Shown: in pieces, positions 44,766 to 53,960 of the stretch | How the letters are laid out: every line of letters begins with the position of its first letter | Numbering within the stretch: the first letter of the stretch is position 1 | Origin: Sporolactobacillus shoreicorticis | GTDB taxonomy: Bacteria; Bacillota; Bacilli; Bacillales; Sporolactobacillaceae | Direction of reading: 5' to 3' | Assembly (NCBI RefSeq): GCF_024125445.1 | Contig: NZ_JAMXWM010000017.1 | Span: 1 to 64,000 of the forward strand | DNA length: 64,000 bases | Made by a program: the position numbers and the translations under genes | The notes under the pieces: generated by a model | Databases searched by the model: none | Seen by the model: only the letters and a program-made list of their open reading frames with translations | Told to the model about the DNA's origin: nothing

Positions 44766-46664
44766 TTAACGGAGCAGCCTTAATCCGCTTAAAATAACCA
44801 ATATCGTACTGCTTTCGTGACTGATCACGCCAGAAGGTAAATTGATGTCACCAATGAAGTTTATCGTAATCAAAACAAGAATAACTGCAATAGCAAAGGT
44901 TACATTTTGTTTAATGACTCTGCTTGTCCGTTTTCCTAGCTGTACAGCTTTTGGAATCTTCGAAAGGTCATCGCCCATCAGAACAACATTCGCTGTTTCC
45001 AATGCTACATCTGATCCTGCACCGCCCATGGCGATCCCAACCGTGGCTGTTGCCAGTGCCGGAGCATCGTTAACACCGTCGCCGATCATGGCGACATGTC
45101 CGTATTGTTCCGTCAGTTTCTTAATAATAGTTACTTTATCCTCTGGCAGTAATTGATCATAGACATGATCGACGCCAGCCTGTCGTGCAATCGCCGAAGC
45201 TGAGGAATGATTGTCACCGGTAAGCATGACGGTTTTGATACCCGCTTTCTTAAGTTGAGCAACGGTTTCCTTTGCATTGCCGCGAAGCGTATCTTGTATA
45301 GCAAATATGCCGATCAATTGCTGATCGGCTTCAACAAAGATAACCGTTTTTCCTTGGTTTTCAAGTTGATCAACAGCTGTTTGCTGTGATGCATTCAGGT
45401 TTGAATGGATAAAATCCATTTTTCCAATCACACAGGCAATACCGTTGACTTTGCCTGAGACACCCATGCCCATGGTCGATTGAAAATCAGCTGCCGGACT
45501 CAGCGGACACTTTTTCTGTTCTGCAAATTGAACAATGGCTTTTGAAATAGGGTGTTCGGATAGCTTTTCAAGTGATCCTGCAAGTGAGATCAATTCCTCA
45601 TTTGAGTGACGATCAAGGGGAATAACATCAGTCACTTTCGGTTTTCCTTCTGTCAGTGTACCGGTCTTGTCAAAAGCAATGGTAGTGACACGGCTTAAAT
45701 TTTCCAAATGAATGCCGCCTTTAAAAAGCAGACCTTGACGTGCCGCATTCGAGATTGCGGAAAGAAAAGCGGGCATAATGGAGGCGACCAGCGCACAGGG
45801 TGAAGCAACCACAAGAAAAATCATGGCTCGATAAATGGTATTGTCCCAACTCCAGCCAAGCAGGAAAGGCGGGAGAGCCATTAACAAAAGTGCGCCGCAA
45901 ACGACAATTCTGGCATAAATACGTTCAAACTTCTCCACAAAAATTTGGCTCGGCGGCAGTTCACTTTCCGCTTCCTGAACGAGGTGAATGATCTTGGAGA
46001 GGATGGTATCATTCGCCAACTTTGAAACACTGATTTTTAAAGCGCCTTGACGATTCATCGTTCCCGCAAATACATCATCATTAATGGTTTTATCAACAGG
46101 TATTGATTCACCCGTTATCGATGATTGATCGATGGCAGACGCTCCTTCAACGATGACGCCGTCAGCAGGAATCCGTTCTCCCGGTCTTACAAGAATGAGA
46201 TCGCCCTTATGTAATTGACTGACGCTGACCGTTTGTTCTTTATTCTCAACGATAAGAGTTGCCTTTTCGGGGCGGAGATTCATAATTGATGTGATATCCT
46301 TATTGGTTTTCTCCATGGTGAATCCTTCAAGCGTATTGCTGAGCGAGAAGATAAAAATCAGAATGGCGCCATCCATCCAATAGCCGATGCACGCCGCACC
46401 AATTGCGGCGACAACCATTAATAGGTCAACATCGAGATCTTTTTCAAAGATTAATGTTTTTAACCCATCATAAGCCTGTTGAAAACCACCGGAAAGATAC
46501 GCTAAACTATAGAAAAGAATTTCAAGAAAAACGAGTTGAACAGTCCCAAATAGCCAGGCGAGCAAAATAAAAACGAGACAAAGCAGCGTTAGTATTAACC
46601 CTTTGTTTTTTTGTACTATATATAATCTTGTATTTTGAATGTTCGATTGCGCTAACTCACTCAA
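44766..46664 (-). CDS. pfeT: P1B4-type metal-transporting ATPase, PfeT/ZosA-like
   Basis: Metal efflux ATPase of about 632 residues. Motifs: phosphorylation DKTGTLTEG, actuator TGES, nucleotide-binding HP in SEHPIS and hinge GDGVNDAPAL. The membrane metal site reads SPC (ASPCALV), and the last helices have ISHESSTILV; SPC with HES/HEG marks the P1B4 group, in B. subtilis the Fe(II) pump PfeT. No N-terminal metal-binding domain. TTG 46664 has AAGGAGGA at 7 nt. A Fur-like box upstream supports iron-linked control. Confidence 0.85.
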   Translation of the reverse strand: MSELAQSNIQNTRLYIVQKNKGLILTLLCLVFILLAWLFGTVQLVFLEILFYSLAYLSGGFQQAYDGLKTLIFEKDLDVDLLMVVAAIGAACIGYWMDGAILIFIFSLSNTLEGFTMEKTNKDITSIMNLRPEKATLIVENKEQTVSVSQLHKGDLILVRPGERIPADGVIVEGASAIDQSSITGESIPVDKTINDDVFAGTMNRQGALKISVSKLANDTILSKIIHLVQEAESELPPSQIFVEKFERIYARIVVCGALLLMALPPFLLGWSWDNTIYRAMIFLVVASPCALVASIMPAFLSAISNAARQGLLFKGGIHLENLSRVTTIAFDKTGTLTEGKPKVTDVIPLDRHSNEELISLAGSLEKLSEHPISKAIVQFAEQKKCPLSPAADFQSTMGMGVSGKVNGIACVIGKMDFIHSNLNASQQTAVDQLENQGKTVIFVEADQQLIGIFAIQDTLRGNAKETVAQLKKAGIKTVMLTGDNHSSASAIARQAGVDHVYDQLLPEDKVTIIKKLTEQYGHVAMIGDGVNDAPALATATVGIAMGGAGSDVALETANVVLMGDDLSKIPKAVQLGKRTSRVIKQNVTFAIAVILVLITINFIGDINLPSGVISHESSTILVILSGLRLLR

Positions 46665-46714
46665 ATGGCATTCCTCCTTGTGTTTTCTACTAATGATAAG
46701 TTTAGTTTAGTATT

Positions 46715-46740
46715 AATGTAAATGATTATCAATATCAATT
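46715..46740 (-). promoter_or_regulatory. Fur/PerR-like box upstream of pfeT
   Basis: TAAATGATTATCAATATCA resembles the Fur consensus at about 15 of 19 positions and contains AATGATTATCA. In B. subtilis pfeT is controlled by PerR and Fur; here the site fits but the exact factor cannot be told. Confidence 0.6.
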
Positions 46741-46863
46741 AATGACAATATTATTGCATTTAGATTCCATGACAGATAGACTCATACTCGGGCTAACGAA
46801 TGGGGAAAAGAGAATCGTCTCGTGTAGACAATTTGATCAAGGTTTTTTGGTTAATGATGCATT

Positions 46864-46897
46864 AAAAAAATCTCCAAGCTCGATAGCACCTGGAGAT
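46864..46897 (-). terminator. Intrinsic terminator after the phosphotransferase gene
   Basis: ATCTCCA/TGGAGAT with seven T on the minus strand, starting about 60 nt after the stop. Confidence 0.75.
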
Positions 46898-46960
46898 CTT
46901 TTGAACTTAAAGAAGTTGATTTGGGCTGCACGGTATGCAAAAATCAACGTATGAACATGG

Positions 46961-47954
46961 TTATCCTACAGGAATTACATTTTCACCGAAAGTCTTACTC
47001 TTGTTGTCCATGGATATGATTATTTGGTTGCGTAATCCAACCATCCATTCCGGTTCATAATCCCAAGTATCAGCTAGACAGTGCAGACAACGCGCATAGC
47101 TAAAAAGGTTGGCATATCTTCTGAATATCGGCATCTTTTCGAGCATGGAATCCTCAATTTCCATTATTGATCGGTATCCCGAGAGAAATTGAATCTCTGC
47201 CGGTTCGTGATCGTGTTTCGGTAGTTCGTCTTTTATACTGTCGATTGCTTGGTCAATATCCATAACAAACCAATGGTAAACAGCATCGTCAAAATCAATC
47301 GCGGTGTAACGATGTGTCTCCTCGTCGCAAAATACATTATCTAATTCAAAATCATAATGTATAAGCCCGTAATTTTGCGGAGTTACAGGTAACTTTTCAA
47401 AAAAATCACGTAGTAAAGTTACTTCCTTTAAAGATTGCGCGGGTGCTGAATACTTTTTCAAAATCGTTTCTACCCAGTTCAGATTTTGTTTCCAATCTGT
47501 TCGCCGGTTGTCTTTAGCATGATATCCCGCACTGAGCAAATGAAGATGGCCAAGCGATGCTCCAAGCCCATAATAGAGATCGTTAGAACACTCAAGTTGA
47601 TCGAGTCTGTTTCCGCAAGCCCCTTTAAAAGCTACCGCAACATACTTTCCCCAAGGTGTTTCGCTTAATACAACATTCAGCCCTTTTTTTGACGGAATAT
47701 GCTCAGCGACGGAATAATCGTTTTCTCGCAGGTATTCGAGAAAATCAAGTTCCGCCTGTACCGATTCCTGTGTTTTTTCTTCGACAGGCGCAAATCGCAA
47801 AAAGGAAAGCTGTTTTTTATGATAGAAGGGATACACTGCGTTAGAAGACACGAAATTGATTCAGAACTTCCAAATGGTCGGTATCGTAGTCCCAATACGA
47901 TAAGAGCATCATTGCTAAGTCGCGATTGTCAAAAAGATTTTTTAGTTTCATCAT
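46961..47954 (-). pseudogene. APH-like phosphotransferase, frameshifted near the N-terminus
   Basis: Kinase-fold phosphotransferase. The main frame (to 46961) has the Brenner motif LIHYDFELDNV (catalytic Asp, Asn) and the metal Asp in AIDFDDAV. The true start is probably ATG 47954: its first 34 codons (MKLKNLFDNRDLAMMLLS to LNQF) are in another frame and join the main frame at VSSNAVYPFYHKKQ near 47851. One indel restores about 330 residues. Such enzymes may inactivate antibiotics or phosphorylate small metabolites. A leader peptide and terminator lie upstream. Confidence 0.65.
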
Positions 47955-47985
47955 AAGAGAGGTTCCTCATTTCATTTTTGGGCGC

Positions 47986-48015
47986 AAAAATACCGCTCAG
48001 CAATACGCCTGCGGT
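47986..48015 (-). terminator. Attenuator terminator of the phosphotransferase gene
   Basis: On the minus strand ACCG-CAG / CTG-AG-CGGT with a two-base bulge, then TATTTTTG. Its 5' arm overlaps CCGCAGGCG, which can alternatively pair with GCACCTGC (48077-48084). Confidence 0.6.
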
Positions 48016-48101
48016 TATCATGACCGTTTTTTATTGAAAGCAAAACAGCTATAATCGTAACAGAATATCGCATTGTGCAGGTGCATAGCGCCTGCGGATT
48101 T

Positions 48102-48143
48102 TCAGTTATTGATCACCCAAAAATGTATCATCCGACGTTTCAT
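48102..48143 (-). CDS. 13-aa leader peptide of the phosphotransferase attenuator
   Basis: MKRRMIHFWVINN with a strong GGGGGAGTG ribosome site 6 nt before the ATG. The stop codon is followed within a few bases by segment CCGCAGGCGC (48088-48097), the first of two copies. A ribosome stalled at the end of the ORF would cover it. The basic start and hydrophobic end with Asn resemble ribosome-stalling leaders of drug-resistance genes. Confidence 0.65.
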   Translation of the reverse strand: MKRRMIHFWVINN

Positions 48144-48175
48144 GTCGATCACTCCCCCTCAGAAAACATAGTTAC

Positions 48176-48204
48176 AATGTATCATACAAAGGAAATATCT
48201 GCAA
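48176..48204 (-). promoter_or_regulatory. Promoter of the phosphotransferase leader
   Basis: TTGCAG, 17-nt spacer, TACATT on the minus strand, about 35 nt before the leader ORF. Confidence 0.55.
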
Positions 48205-48239
48205 GTTTCGAAAATATAATTTTATTACAGCATTAGCGT

Positions 48240-48574
48240 TAAGATCAACTGGAAAAGTTCCTAATTTTGCTCTATCACCAAATCATTTGATTTCATACAT
48301 ACGATCTCCGTGGCAATCGGCTATCCCATGCTTGCGATGCAGCATTGTGAGCAGAAGTACGGACACGTTTTATTTCATGGTAGATCTGTATTGAAGCGCT
48401 CTCCCCAACGCATCGATCGGCTTTAATCAACCTTCGAGAATGAAACTGTCCCGTCTGAAAAAGTCCCGGATCAAATTATTGAAAGCTTTCCGGACAAATT
48501 GCTGTTCTGCTATCAGAAACAGCTGAAAAAAGAGATTAGCACATGTTTCTATCGATCAGATTTTAAGCAAGAAG
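48240..48574 (+). other. Decayed coding region
   Basis: Open segments on the plus strand read AIGYPMLAMQHCEQKYGHVL, then, after a stop, ETVPSEKVPDQIIESFPDKL and onward into the 3' end of the MFS gene. No start codon with a ribosome site exists. I cannot name a family. Confidence 0.3.
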
Positions 48575-49735
48575 CTAAATTCCGGAAGAATTATTTTTCA
48601 CTCGATGCAACCCCCATACAAGAACTATAGCGATGATTACCCCAATTGTTCCAAACCAGGATAAAGAACTGAGGGAAAACGTGTTTATCATCGTTCCGCC
48701 AAGGGCGGCTCCAATCGCCATCGATATTTGACTGACGGACTGGTTCAAACTAAGCATAATGCCTGACTGAGTGGGCACAATTGTAGCCAAGTTATACAGC
48801 TGTGCGGGCTGAGAACTCCATACTGAGCACGACCAAAGAAAAAGAAAAAGAAATAGGATGATTGGATGATGAGCGGTTAATGAAAGGAAAATAAGTGAAA
48901 GAATAGTGAAACTCATGCCGATCATTAATGTGCGGGTAATTCCAAATTTATCCGCACAATATCCACCGGCTTTTGAACCGACTAAGCACGCAATGCCAAA
49001 TACTAATAATGCAGGGCTCAATAAATTTTCAGATAAGCTTAAGCCTTTTAACAAATACGGAGAAATATAAATATACACGATTGCGTAGCCGCTTAACCAG
49101 AAGAGGGTAATGGACAAGCCAAACAGCACTTTTGGATCTCTCAACAGGGCAAGCTGTTTCATAAGCGGAATAGCCTCATCTCCCTGTACTTTTGGAATAA
49201 TCGCAACAATAACAATCGTTGCAAGCGCACCAAATAAGGAAATATCCAGAAAAACACTTCTCCAGCCGAAAGCAGTGGACAATAAACGACCGATGGGGAC
49301 GCCGATAATGAGGGCCATAGTAAAGCCAATGGTAACCGTAGCAATGGAACTTGCCTGTTTTCCCGGCGGTGCAATTTTAGCTGCAAGTGTGAGTGCGGTA
49401 ACAATGACTACTCCTGCACCGAGCGCAACGATGATTCGTGAAACGGTAAAAAAAACGAAACTTGGGAAAAAGTATGCCAGTAAGTTCCCAATGATAAAAA
49501 CACCTAACGCGTAAAGTGTTAGTCGGCGTCGATCCATTTTTGCTGTAAGTGATATGAGAACAGGTGTACCTATTGCATAGGTCAGAGCATAGACCGTAGT
49601 AAATTGACCGGCTTGAGAAACATTAATATCCATGGACGAAGCGATCTGATCAAGAAATCCTGATGTAACAAATTGTGAAGTACCAATGAGAAAACTGATG
49701 AGTGCCAAGACGTATACTTTCCACATGCTTTTCAA
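48575..49735 (-). CDS. MFS transporter (AraJ/YdhP-like)
   Basis: Twelve-helix efflux protein of 386 residues. N-terminal FLIGTSQFVTSGFLDQIASS and motif A region LTAKMDRRRLTLYALG are typical of the arabinose efflux-like branch, which mainly exports drugs or sugars. Start may be TTG 49735 or the ATG three codons later. It is divergent from an HxlR regulator, which probably controls it. Confidence 0.8.
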   Translation of the reverse strand: MKSMWKVYVLALISFLIGTSQFVTSGFLDQIASSMDINVSQAGQFTTVYALTYAIGTPVLISLTAKMDRRRLTLYALGVFIIGNLLAYFFPSFVFFTVSRIIVALGAGVVIVTALTLAAKIAPPGKQASSIATVTIGFTMALIIGVPIGRLLSTAFGWRSVFLDISLFGALATIVIVAIIPKVQGDEAIPLMKQLALLRDPKVLFGLSITLFWLSGYAIVYIYISPYLLKGLSLSENLLSPALLVFGIACLVGSKAGGYCADKFGITRTLMIGMSFTILSLIFLSLTAHHPIILFLFLFLWSCSVWSSQPAQLYNLATIVPTQSGIMLSLNQSVSQISMAIGAALGGTMINTFSLSSLSWFGTIGVIIAIVLVWGLHRVKNNSSGI

Positions 49736-49867
49736 TGTCGATCCATCCCCTTAAATATAATAAGACCATAAATTTAAAACCTTGTGCTTTCGTAAGTAAG
49801 TGTATATATTAGTGAAAAGAAAAGGAAGTATGCACTTTAAAGTGAGATACTATGCGAAAGGAAAGTA

Positions 49868-50194
49868 ATGATGAAAAAATGGTCGATTGATGAAGGAAAT
49901 TGTTCGATCTCATACACGCTCTCCGTAGCTGGCGGAAGATGGAAGTGGCTTGTCCTCTACAAACTTTCTATAAACAAAGTGATGAGGTATGGCGAAATCA
50001 AAAAAGGTCTGCCGTCAATTACTCATAAAATGCTCAGTCAGGTATTGAGTGAATTGCGGGATGATGACTTGATTGACCGGATTGACTATGCACAGATTCC
50101 GCCAAAGGTCGAATATCAGCTGAACGAACGAGGAAAAAGCCTGATCCCCATTCTTACACTAATGGCCGAATGGGGAAGTGAAAATCGTCCGTGA
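49868..50194 (+). CDS. HxlR family transcriptional regulator
   Basis: 108-residue winged helix with the family core YTLSVAGGRWKWLVLYKL and MRYGEIKKGLPSITHKMLSQ, which is diagnostic of HxlR. AAAGGAAAG precedes the ATG. It lacks the N-terminal Cys of HypR-like sensors except Cys in EGNCSISYTL, which occupies that place and may sense electrophiles. The divergent MFS gene is the likely target. Confidence 0.85.
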   Translation: MMKKWSIDEGNCSISYTLSVAGGRWKWLVLYKLSINKVMRYGEIKKGLPSITHKMLSQVLSELRDDDLIDRIDYAQIPPKVEYQLNERGKSLIPILTLMAEWGSENRP

Positions 50195-50289
50195 TTCACA
50201 TGTGAAATCACGGACGATGATGGTGTGGCGAAGTTGATTGAGTCCTGAATATAAAACAAGACAGGGACATTCGTTTCTTTTTTCGCATA

Positions 50290-51159
50290 TTATTGATTAA
50301 TTGATAAACTCCTTAAAAACACATCGAAATAAAGATAAAACTCTTTTTTATCGCTTAAATGAACATTGTGGTCGGTATTTGACATCTCATATGCCAAACA
50401 CCTTGGAATTAAGGTATGCATTTTCATAAAATCGTTATCTGAAACCGCGTTATTTCCTTTTGCACGAATGAGCAATGCGGGACACTTGATTTTTGGAAGG
50501 AGATGGAACCAGTTTTCATAGTACGCAATGTTGGCTGCAATAGCTTGTGAACTGAACATCATTTGGTATCCTTCAACCGTTTCTACTAAACTATTCATGA
50601 AATAATTGAAACTTAAATCTGAATCAGTTGCTTGTTGAATAAAATCCATTGCTTCGCTCAGACTAGCAAAAGGCATAGGCCAATCATTAGTCAAAGGATC
50701 AACTGATTTAATCTGATTCAAAGGCTGTTTATTTGTCTCTTCAGGTCCTGAAGCGGACTTATCGAGTATTGCTACAGCGTTCACCCGATCCAAATATTCT
50801 GCAGCTAAATAGCCGGCAATAGCGCCACCCATGGAATGACCGACTATAATCGTTTTATCGATCTTTAGAAAATCTAGCAGGTCAATGATGTCCTCGGCCA
50901 ATTCTTCAGTTGTGTATTTCGCTATCGGTTTACTGCTTAAGCCGTGCCCTCGTTGATCTGGAGCGATTACTCTGTATTGTTCTCCATAGTGTCGGATAAA
51001 ATCAATCCATGTTTCTGCTCGTCCCCATCTTCCATGGAGACAAAGGATTACCGGTCCATCAGTATTTGTATCAAAGTAAAACATGTCGATATTCTTTAAG
51101 TTAGCTATTTTTCTGTAGTGTTTTGGTTTGTTCGTCTCAATACATCTCCTTCCATTCAC
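50290..51159 (-). CDS. Alpha/beta hydrolase
   Basis: About 289 residues. Oxyanion HGRWGRAE, nucleophile GHSMGGAIAGYLAAE and catalytic His in MSNTDHNVHL. The acid is probably in IRAKGNNAVSD. Substrate unknown. The GTG start at 51159 has poor support. A GGAAGGAG site farther in lies 4 nt before an in-frame ATT (51141), so the real N-terminus may be six residues shorter. Upstream is the divergent fsr-like gene. Confidence 0.75.
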   Translation of the reverse strand: MNGRRCIETNKPKHYRKIANLKNIDMFYFDTNTDGPVILCLHGRWGRAETWIDFIRHYGEQYRVIAPDQRGHGLSSKPIAKYTTEELAEDIIDLLDFLKIDKTIIVGHSMGGAIAGYLAAEYLDRVNAVAILDKSASGPEETNKQPLNQIKSVDPLTNDWPMPFASLSEAMDFIQQATDSDLSFNYFMNSLVETVEGYQMMFSSQAIAANIAYYENWFHLLPKIKCPALLIRAKGNNAVSDNDFMKMHTLIPRCLAYEMSNTDHNVHLSDKKEFYLYFDVFLRSLSINQ

Positions 51160-51393
51160 CTCAAAACAATTAATGTTTTTTTATTGATTACTAAATTAAT
51201 TGTACCATATACTGCCGAAAAGGAACATATGTTCTTGATCTTATCTGTAAAAAAAGATAGATATAAAAAAATGCTGTATTCGCAATTTTAAATGCATTTG
51301 GTGGTCAGTGATCGAAAAAAGAACAATTAACTATTAATTTACATAAAGATTCTATATAATAATTAAAACAACTAGAGAGAGTAGAGACTATCA

Positions 51394-52629
51394 ATGGAAA
51401 AAGCAGAGAAAGAACAAGTCATTGCCCAACGTACGTTCTATGGCGTGCTCTTCGCAATTGGCTGCGGTCATTTTTTCAATGATTCTATTCAGGCCGTTAT
51501 TCCGGCCATGAATCCAATTCTTGAGCAGACACTAAATTTAAATTATGCACAAATTGGCTGGATTGCCTTTGTTGCTAATATGACCGCATCGGTTATTCAG
51601 CCGTTTTTTGGTTATTACGCCGATATTAAATCGAAGCCGTTTCTGTTGCCGGTTGGAATTTTGACCAGTCTGGTCGGTTTGATTATTTTTGCGCTTGCTC
51701 CCAGTTATGTATGGGCGCTTTTTGCTGTCTTTTTTATTGGAATCGGTTCTTCAATCTTTCATCCGGAAGGCTCGCGTGTGGCACATATGGCTGCGGGCGC
51801 AAAACGAGGTTTGGCACAGTCAATTTTCCAAGTTGGCGGCAACTTCGGGCAATCGATGGCTCCTGTTCTGACCGCACTTATTTTTCTTCCATTTGGACAG
51901 AGAGGTGTTTTATCTTTTTCCGTCTTTGCATTTATTGGCATGATTGTCCTATTCTTTGTCTCAGTCTGGTATAAAAACCATCAGACAAGCCGTACTCCGC
52001 GCGAGAAGCATACTCAATACATAAAACGGAATAAACGAGAAGTATTTGTACATAAAAGGGTGGTTGCGGCAATGGTACTGCTCATCTTTATCATTTTCGC
52101 CCGTTCTTGGTATTCTACATGTATCTCTAATTTTTATCAGTTTTATTTGATTCATGATTATGGGCTTTCGATTCCGGTCGCACAACTATTTATTTTTATT
52201 TTCATGGTTTCTGGAGTAGTCGGCACTTTTCTAGGAGGTCCGCTGGCTGACCGTTTCGGCAAGAAAACCGTTATTCTCGGTTCTTTTGTCGGGGCAGTAC
52301 CTTTGACGGTCATGCTGCCTTATTTGCCGCTTTATTTGATTGCTCCGGTATTCTTACTGATTGGTTTAATCATCACGTCGAGCTTCAGCGTCACCGTTAT
52401 TTATGCCCAAGAATTAATGCCGGGGCGACTTGGCATGGTCTCCGGATTAACGATTGGCTTTGCTTTCGGAATGGGCGCGATTGGCGCCGTACTGTTCGGC
52501 AATCTTGCGGATCTGTTCAGTATCCGGTTTGTTATGATTCTTTGCAGTCTTTTTCCACTGGTCGGATTGTTTTCAGCATTATTGCCGGGCGATATGAAAA
52601 TACGGCGCTGGAATAAGGAAACGGGCTGA
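51394..52629 (+). CDS. fsr: MFS transporter, fosmidomycin-resistance (Fsr) type
   Basis: About 411 residues with twelve helices. GHFFNDSIQAVIPAMNPILE and SSIFHPEGSRVAHMAAG are diagnostic of the Fsr group, which exports fosmidomycin and other compounds. Motif A in the second half is GGPLADRFGKKTVILG. The ATG follows GAGAGAGT. A divergent hydrolase lies upstream; no regulator is adjacent. Confidence 0.85.
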   Translation: MEKAEKEQVIAQRTFYGVLFAIGCGHFFNDSIQAVIPAMNPILEQTLNLNYAQIGWIAFVANMTASVIQPFFGYYADIKSKPFLLPVGILTSLVGLIIFALAPSYVWALFAVFFIGIGSSIFHPEGSRVAHMAAGAKRGLAQSIFQVGGNFGQSMAPVLTALIFLPFGQRGVLSFSVFAFIGMIVLFFVSVWYKNHQTSRTPREKHTQYIKRNKREVFVHKRVVAAMVLLIFIIFARSWYSTCISNFYQFYLIHDYGLSIPVAQLFIFIFMVSGVVGTFLGGPLADRFGKKTVILGSFVGAVPLTVMLPYLPLYLIAPVFLLIGLIITSSFSVTVIYAQELMPGRLGMVSGLTIGFAFGMGAIGAVLFGNLADLFSIRFVMILCSLFPLVGLFSALLPGDMKIRRWNKETG

Positions 52630-52695
52630 GCGCTAATTAATTTTCTATTTGTCAAGATATTTATTATTTTCAATTTTTAGCATCAGCATAACAAA

Positions 52696-52738
52696 TGACC
52701 TCCAAGTAATGTACCAGATAGTACCTACTCAGAGGTCA
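52696..52738. repeat. Inverted repeat
   Basis: TGACCTC/GAGGTCA (7 bp) enclosing GTAC/GTAC. No T run, function unknown; it lies between the Fsr gene and the tRNA. Confidence 0.4.
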
Positions 52739-52824
52739 GAAAAACTGTCAATGTGGGTATGTCATAGACTGCTAGGTGTTTTTCCCTCATGACACCCTCA
52801 AAAAACCTTTGTGAAGCCTTTAAT

Positions 52825-52897
52825 CGGAAAGACAGGATTTGAACCTGCGACCACATAGCCCCCAGCCATGTGCTCTACCAAGCTGAGCTACTTTCCG
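52825..52897 (-). tRNA. tRNA-Pro(GGG), reconstituted at an element boundary
   Basis: On the minus strand: acceptor CGGAAAG/CTTTCCG, D-arm GCTCAGCTTGGTAGAGC, T-arm GCAGGTTCAAATCCTGT. The anticodon arm reads CATGG-CTGGGG-CTATG, a six-base loop, because one G of a G run is missing relative to the copy at 55976-56016 (five G). A seven-base loop CTGGGGG would give anticodon GGG. The 5' half (from 52859) lies in the element side, the 3' half is chromosomal. Confidence 0.8.
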
Positions 52898-52898
52898 T
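52859..52898. repeat. Left attachment repeat
   Basis: Forty bases identical to the right repeat apart from one C fewer in a C run; they form the 5' half of the complete tRNA-Pro. Confidence 0.8.
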
Positions 52899-53080
52899 GT
52901 TCTAACAGTAAAAATTGACGAAAACCCCCATAGCAGGGAGTTATCTGATATTTTCGTGATAAGCGGTCAAGTTTAACCTGTCAAGCGTTCATAGCTTGGT
53001 AAGATCTGAGAAGGGAAAAGAGAGGGGGGCTACCTCGCGGAAAAGAGCAAAAAAAAGAGCCGATAGCACGAATAATGCTC
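52899..53080 (-). promoter_or_regulatory. Element-supplied promoter region of tRNA-Pro
   Basis: On the minus strand TTGACA followed after 16 nt by TTATCA (about 52960-52987), the only promoter I see for the complete tRNA gene. The transcript would pass a CCC/GGGGG hairpin before the tRNA. Confidence 0.4.
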
Positions 53081-53539
53081 TCAGCCTAGTTTATTCATCC
53101 ATTTATTGACAAATTGCTTGTTACTCTGGTTATTGTCCTTGTCGGCTTTCCGAATCCAACCCATTTCTTTTGCTGTTTTCATCACTTCTGCGAGCGGGTT
53201 AGCCACATGACGGCTCCTCTTGTCATAACGTCCTTTTCTGAGGTAGCGATAATGCAGGACACATTGAGTAATGAGACCGTCAAGTATCACATCAGCTATG
53301 CCGTCATCGGGTATTTCATAGCTCGCTCTTATTTTCTTTTCAAGCTCCGTCATAAACTTAATTTCTGCATCAGTCAGCGACTCAAGCCATTGGCTAGTTT
53401 TATCTTTATCAAGCAACAGGGAGGCGCCATAAATGAACCGCCCCGGTGGTGTTAAGTGCTTTTCAGCGTCCCACTGTCTGTCCGTTCTACGCCTTTCAGT
53501 GTAAGCCCGCCGTGAGTTGACAGCGGTTTCTGCCTTCAA
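53081..53539 (-). CDS. Phage-like protein, possible terminase small subunit
   Basis: 152 residues, or fewer since the start is unclear. The C-terminal part DVILDGLITQCVLHYRYLRK with ANPLAEVMKTAKEMGWIRK resembles the pattern of P27-type phage terminase small subunits (…CxxYxxY…NPL…A…LG). The N-terminal 30 residues overlap the upstream small gene in another frame. No ribosome site at the TTG 53539. If the assignment holds, the element may be a phage satellite. Confidence 0.4.
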   Translation of the reverse strand: MKAETAVNSRRAYTERRRTDRQWDAEKHLTPPGRFIYGASLLLDKDKTSQWLESLTDAEIKFMTELEKKIRASYEIPDDGIADVILDGLITQCVLHYRYLRKGRYDKRSRHVANPLAEVMKTAKEMGWIRKADKDNNQSNKQFVNKWMNKLG

Positions 53540-53730
53540 CGGTCCTGCGGTTACATACCGTGAATTTCCCGTCTTTTTGTCTCAGTACAAAGCAAGCGAG
53601 CTGAGACCGTCCCAGTTCCCGGTAGAGCGTGCGGGCTTCTTCTGAGTCCTTACCGAGCGTGTTGGTGTAGTTTTCGAGCTGGCGCACTTTTAAGCTGGTA
53701 GTCGTGGGGAAGCTCGTTAAACCTTGGCAT
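53496..53730 (-). pseudogene. Small element gene, frameshifted
   Basis: ATG 53730 after AGGAGGTGA starts MPRFNELPHDYQLK; an AAAA run at 53688-53691 breaks the frame, after which VRQLENYTNTLGKDSEEART continues to 53496. Removing one A gives a protein of about 77 residues, with a C-terminal CNRRT segment. Family unknown; phage-like small protein. Confidence 0.55.
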
Positions 53731-53960
53731 GTGCTTCTTCACCTCCTAGACTTTCGAGGTAAAACCGTGCCAGTGTTCCGGCTCGGTCTTTGTTCTCCTC
53801 ACATATGGCATAAATTAAACTCCGTTGTGAAGTCCTCGCCAGCGAGTCGCTCAAGGGCATCACGGTAAGAGAGAAAGAGGGCAATGTCTGGCTTTTCTGT
53901 GAGTAGCGTAATTATATTCTGCATCAATTTACTCATTTGTTGCTTGGTCTTGTCGTCCAT
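53717..53960 (-). pseudogene. Small element gene, frameshifted
   Basis: ATG 53960 overlaps the stop of the upstream gene (TAATG). MDDKTKQQMSKLMQNIITLL leads to RDALERLAGEDFTTEF, then a slip at about 53818 to YAICEENKDRAGTLARFYLE and HAKV. One extra A in TTTAATTT explains it. About 80 residues if repaired. Unknown function. Confidence 0.5.

Noticed and set aside
46742-46954. 70-codon plus-strand ORF between the ATPase and phosphotransferase genes
   Set aside because: No ribosome site, no domain, and its middle is the intrinsic terminator of the minus-strand phosphotransferase gene.
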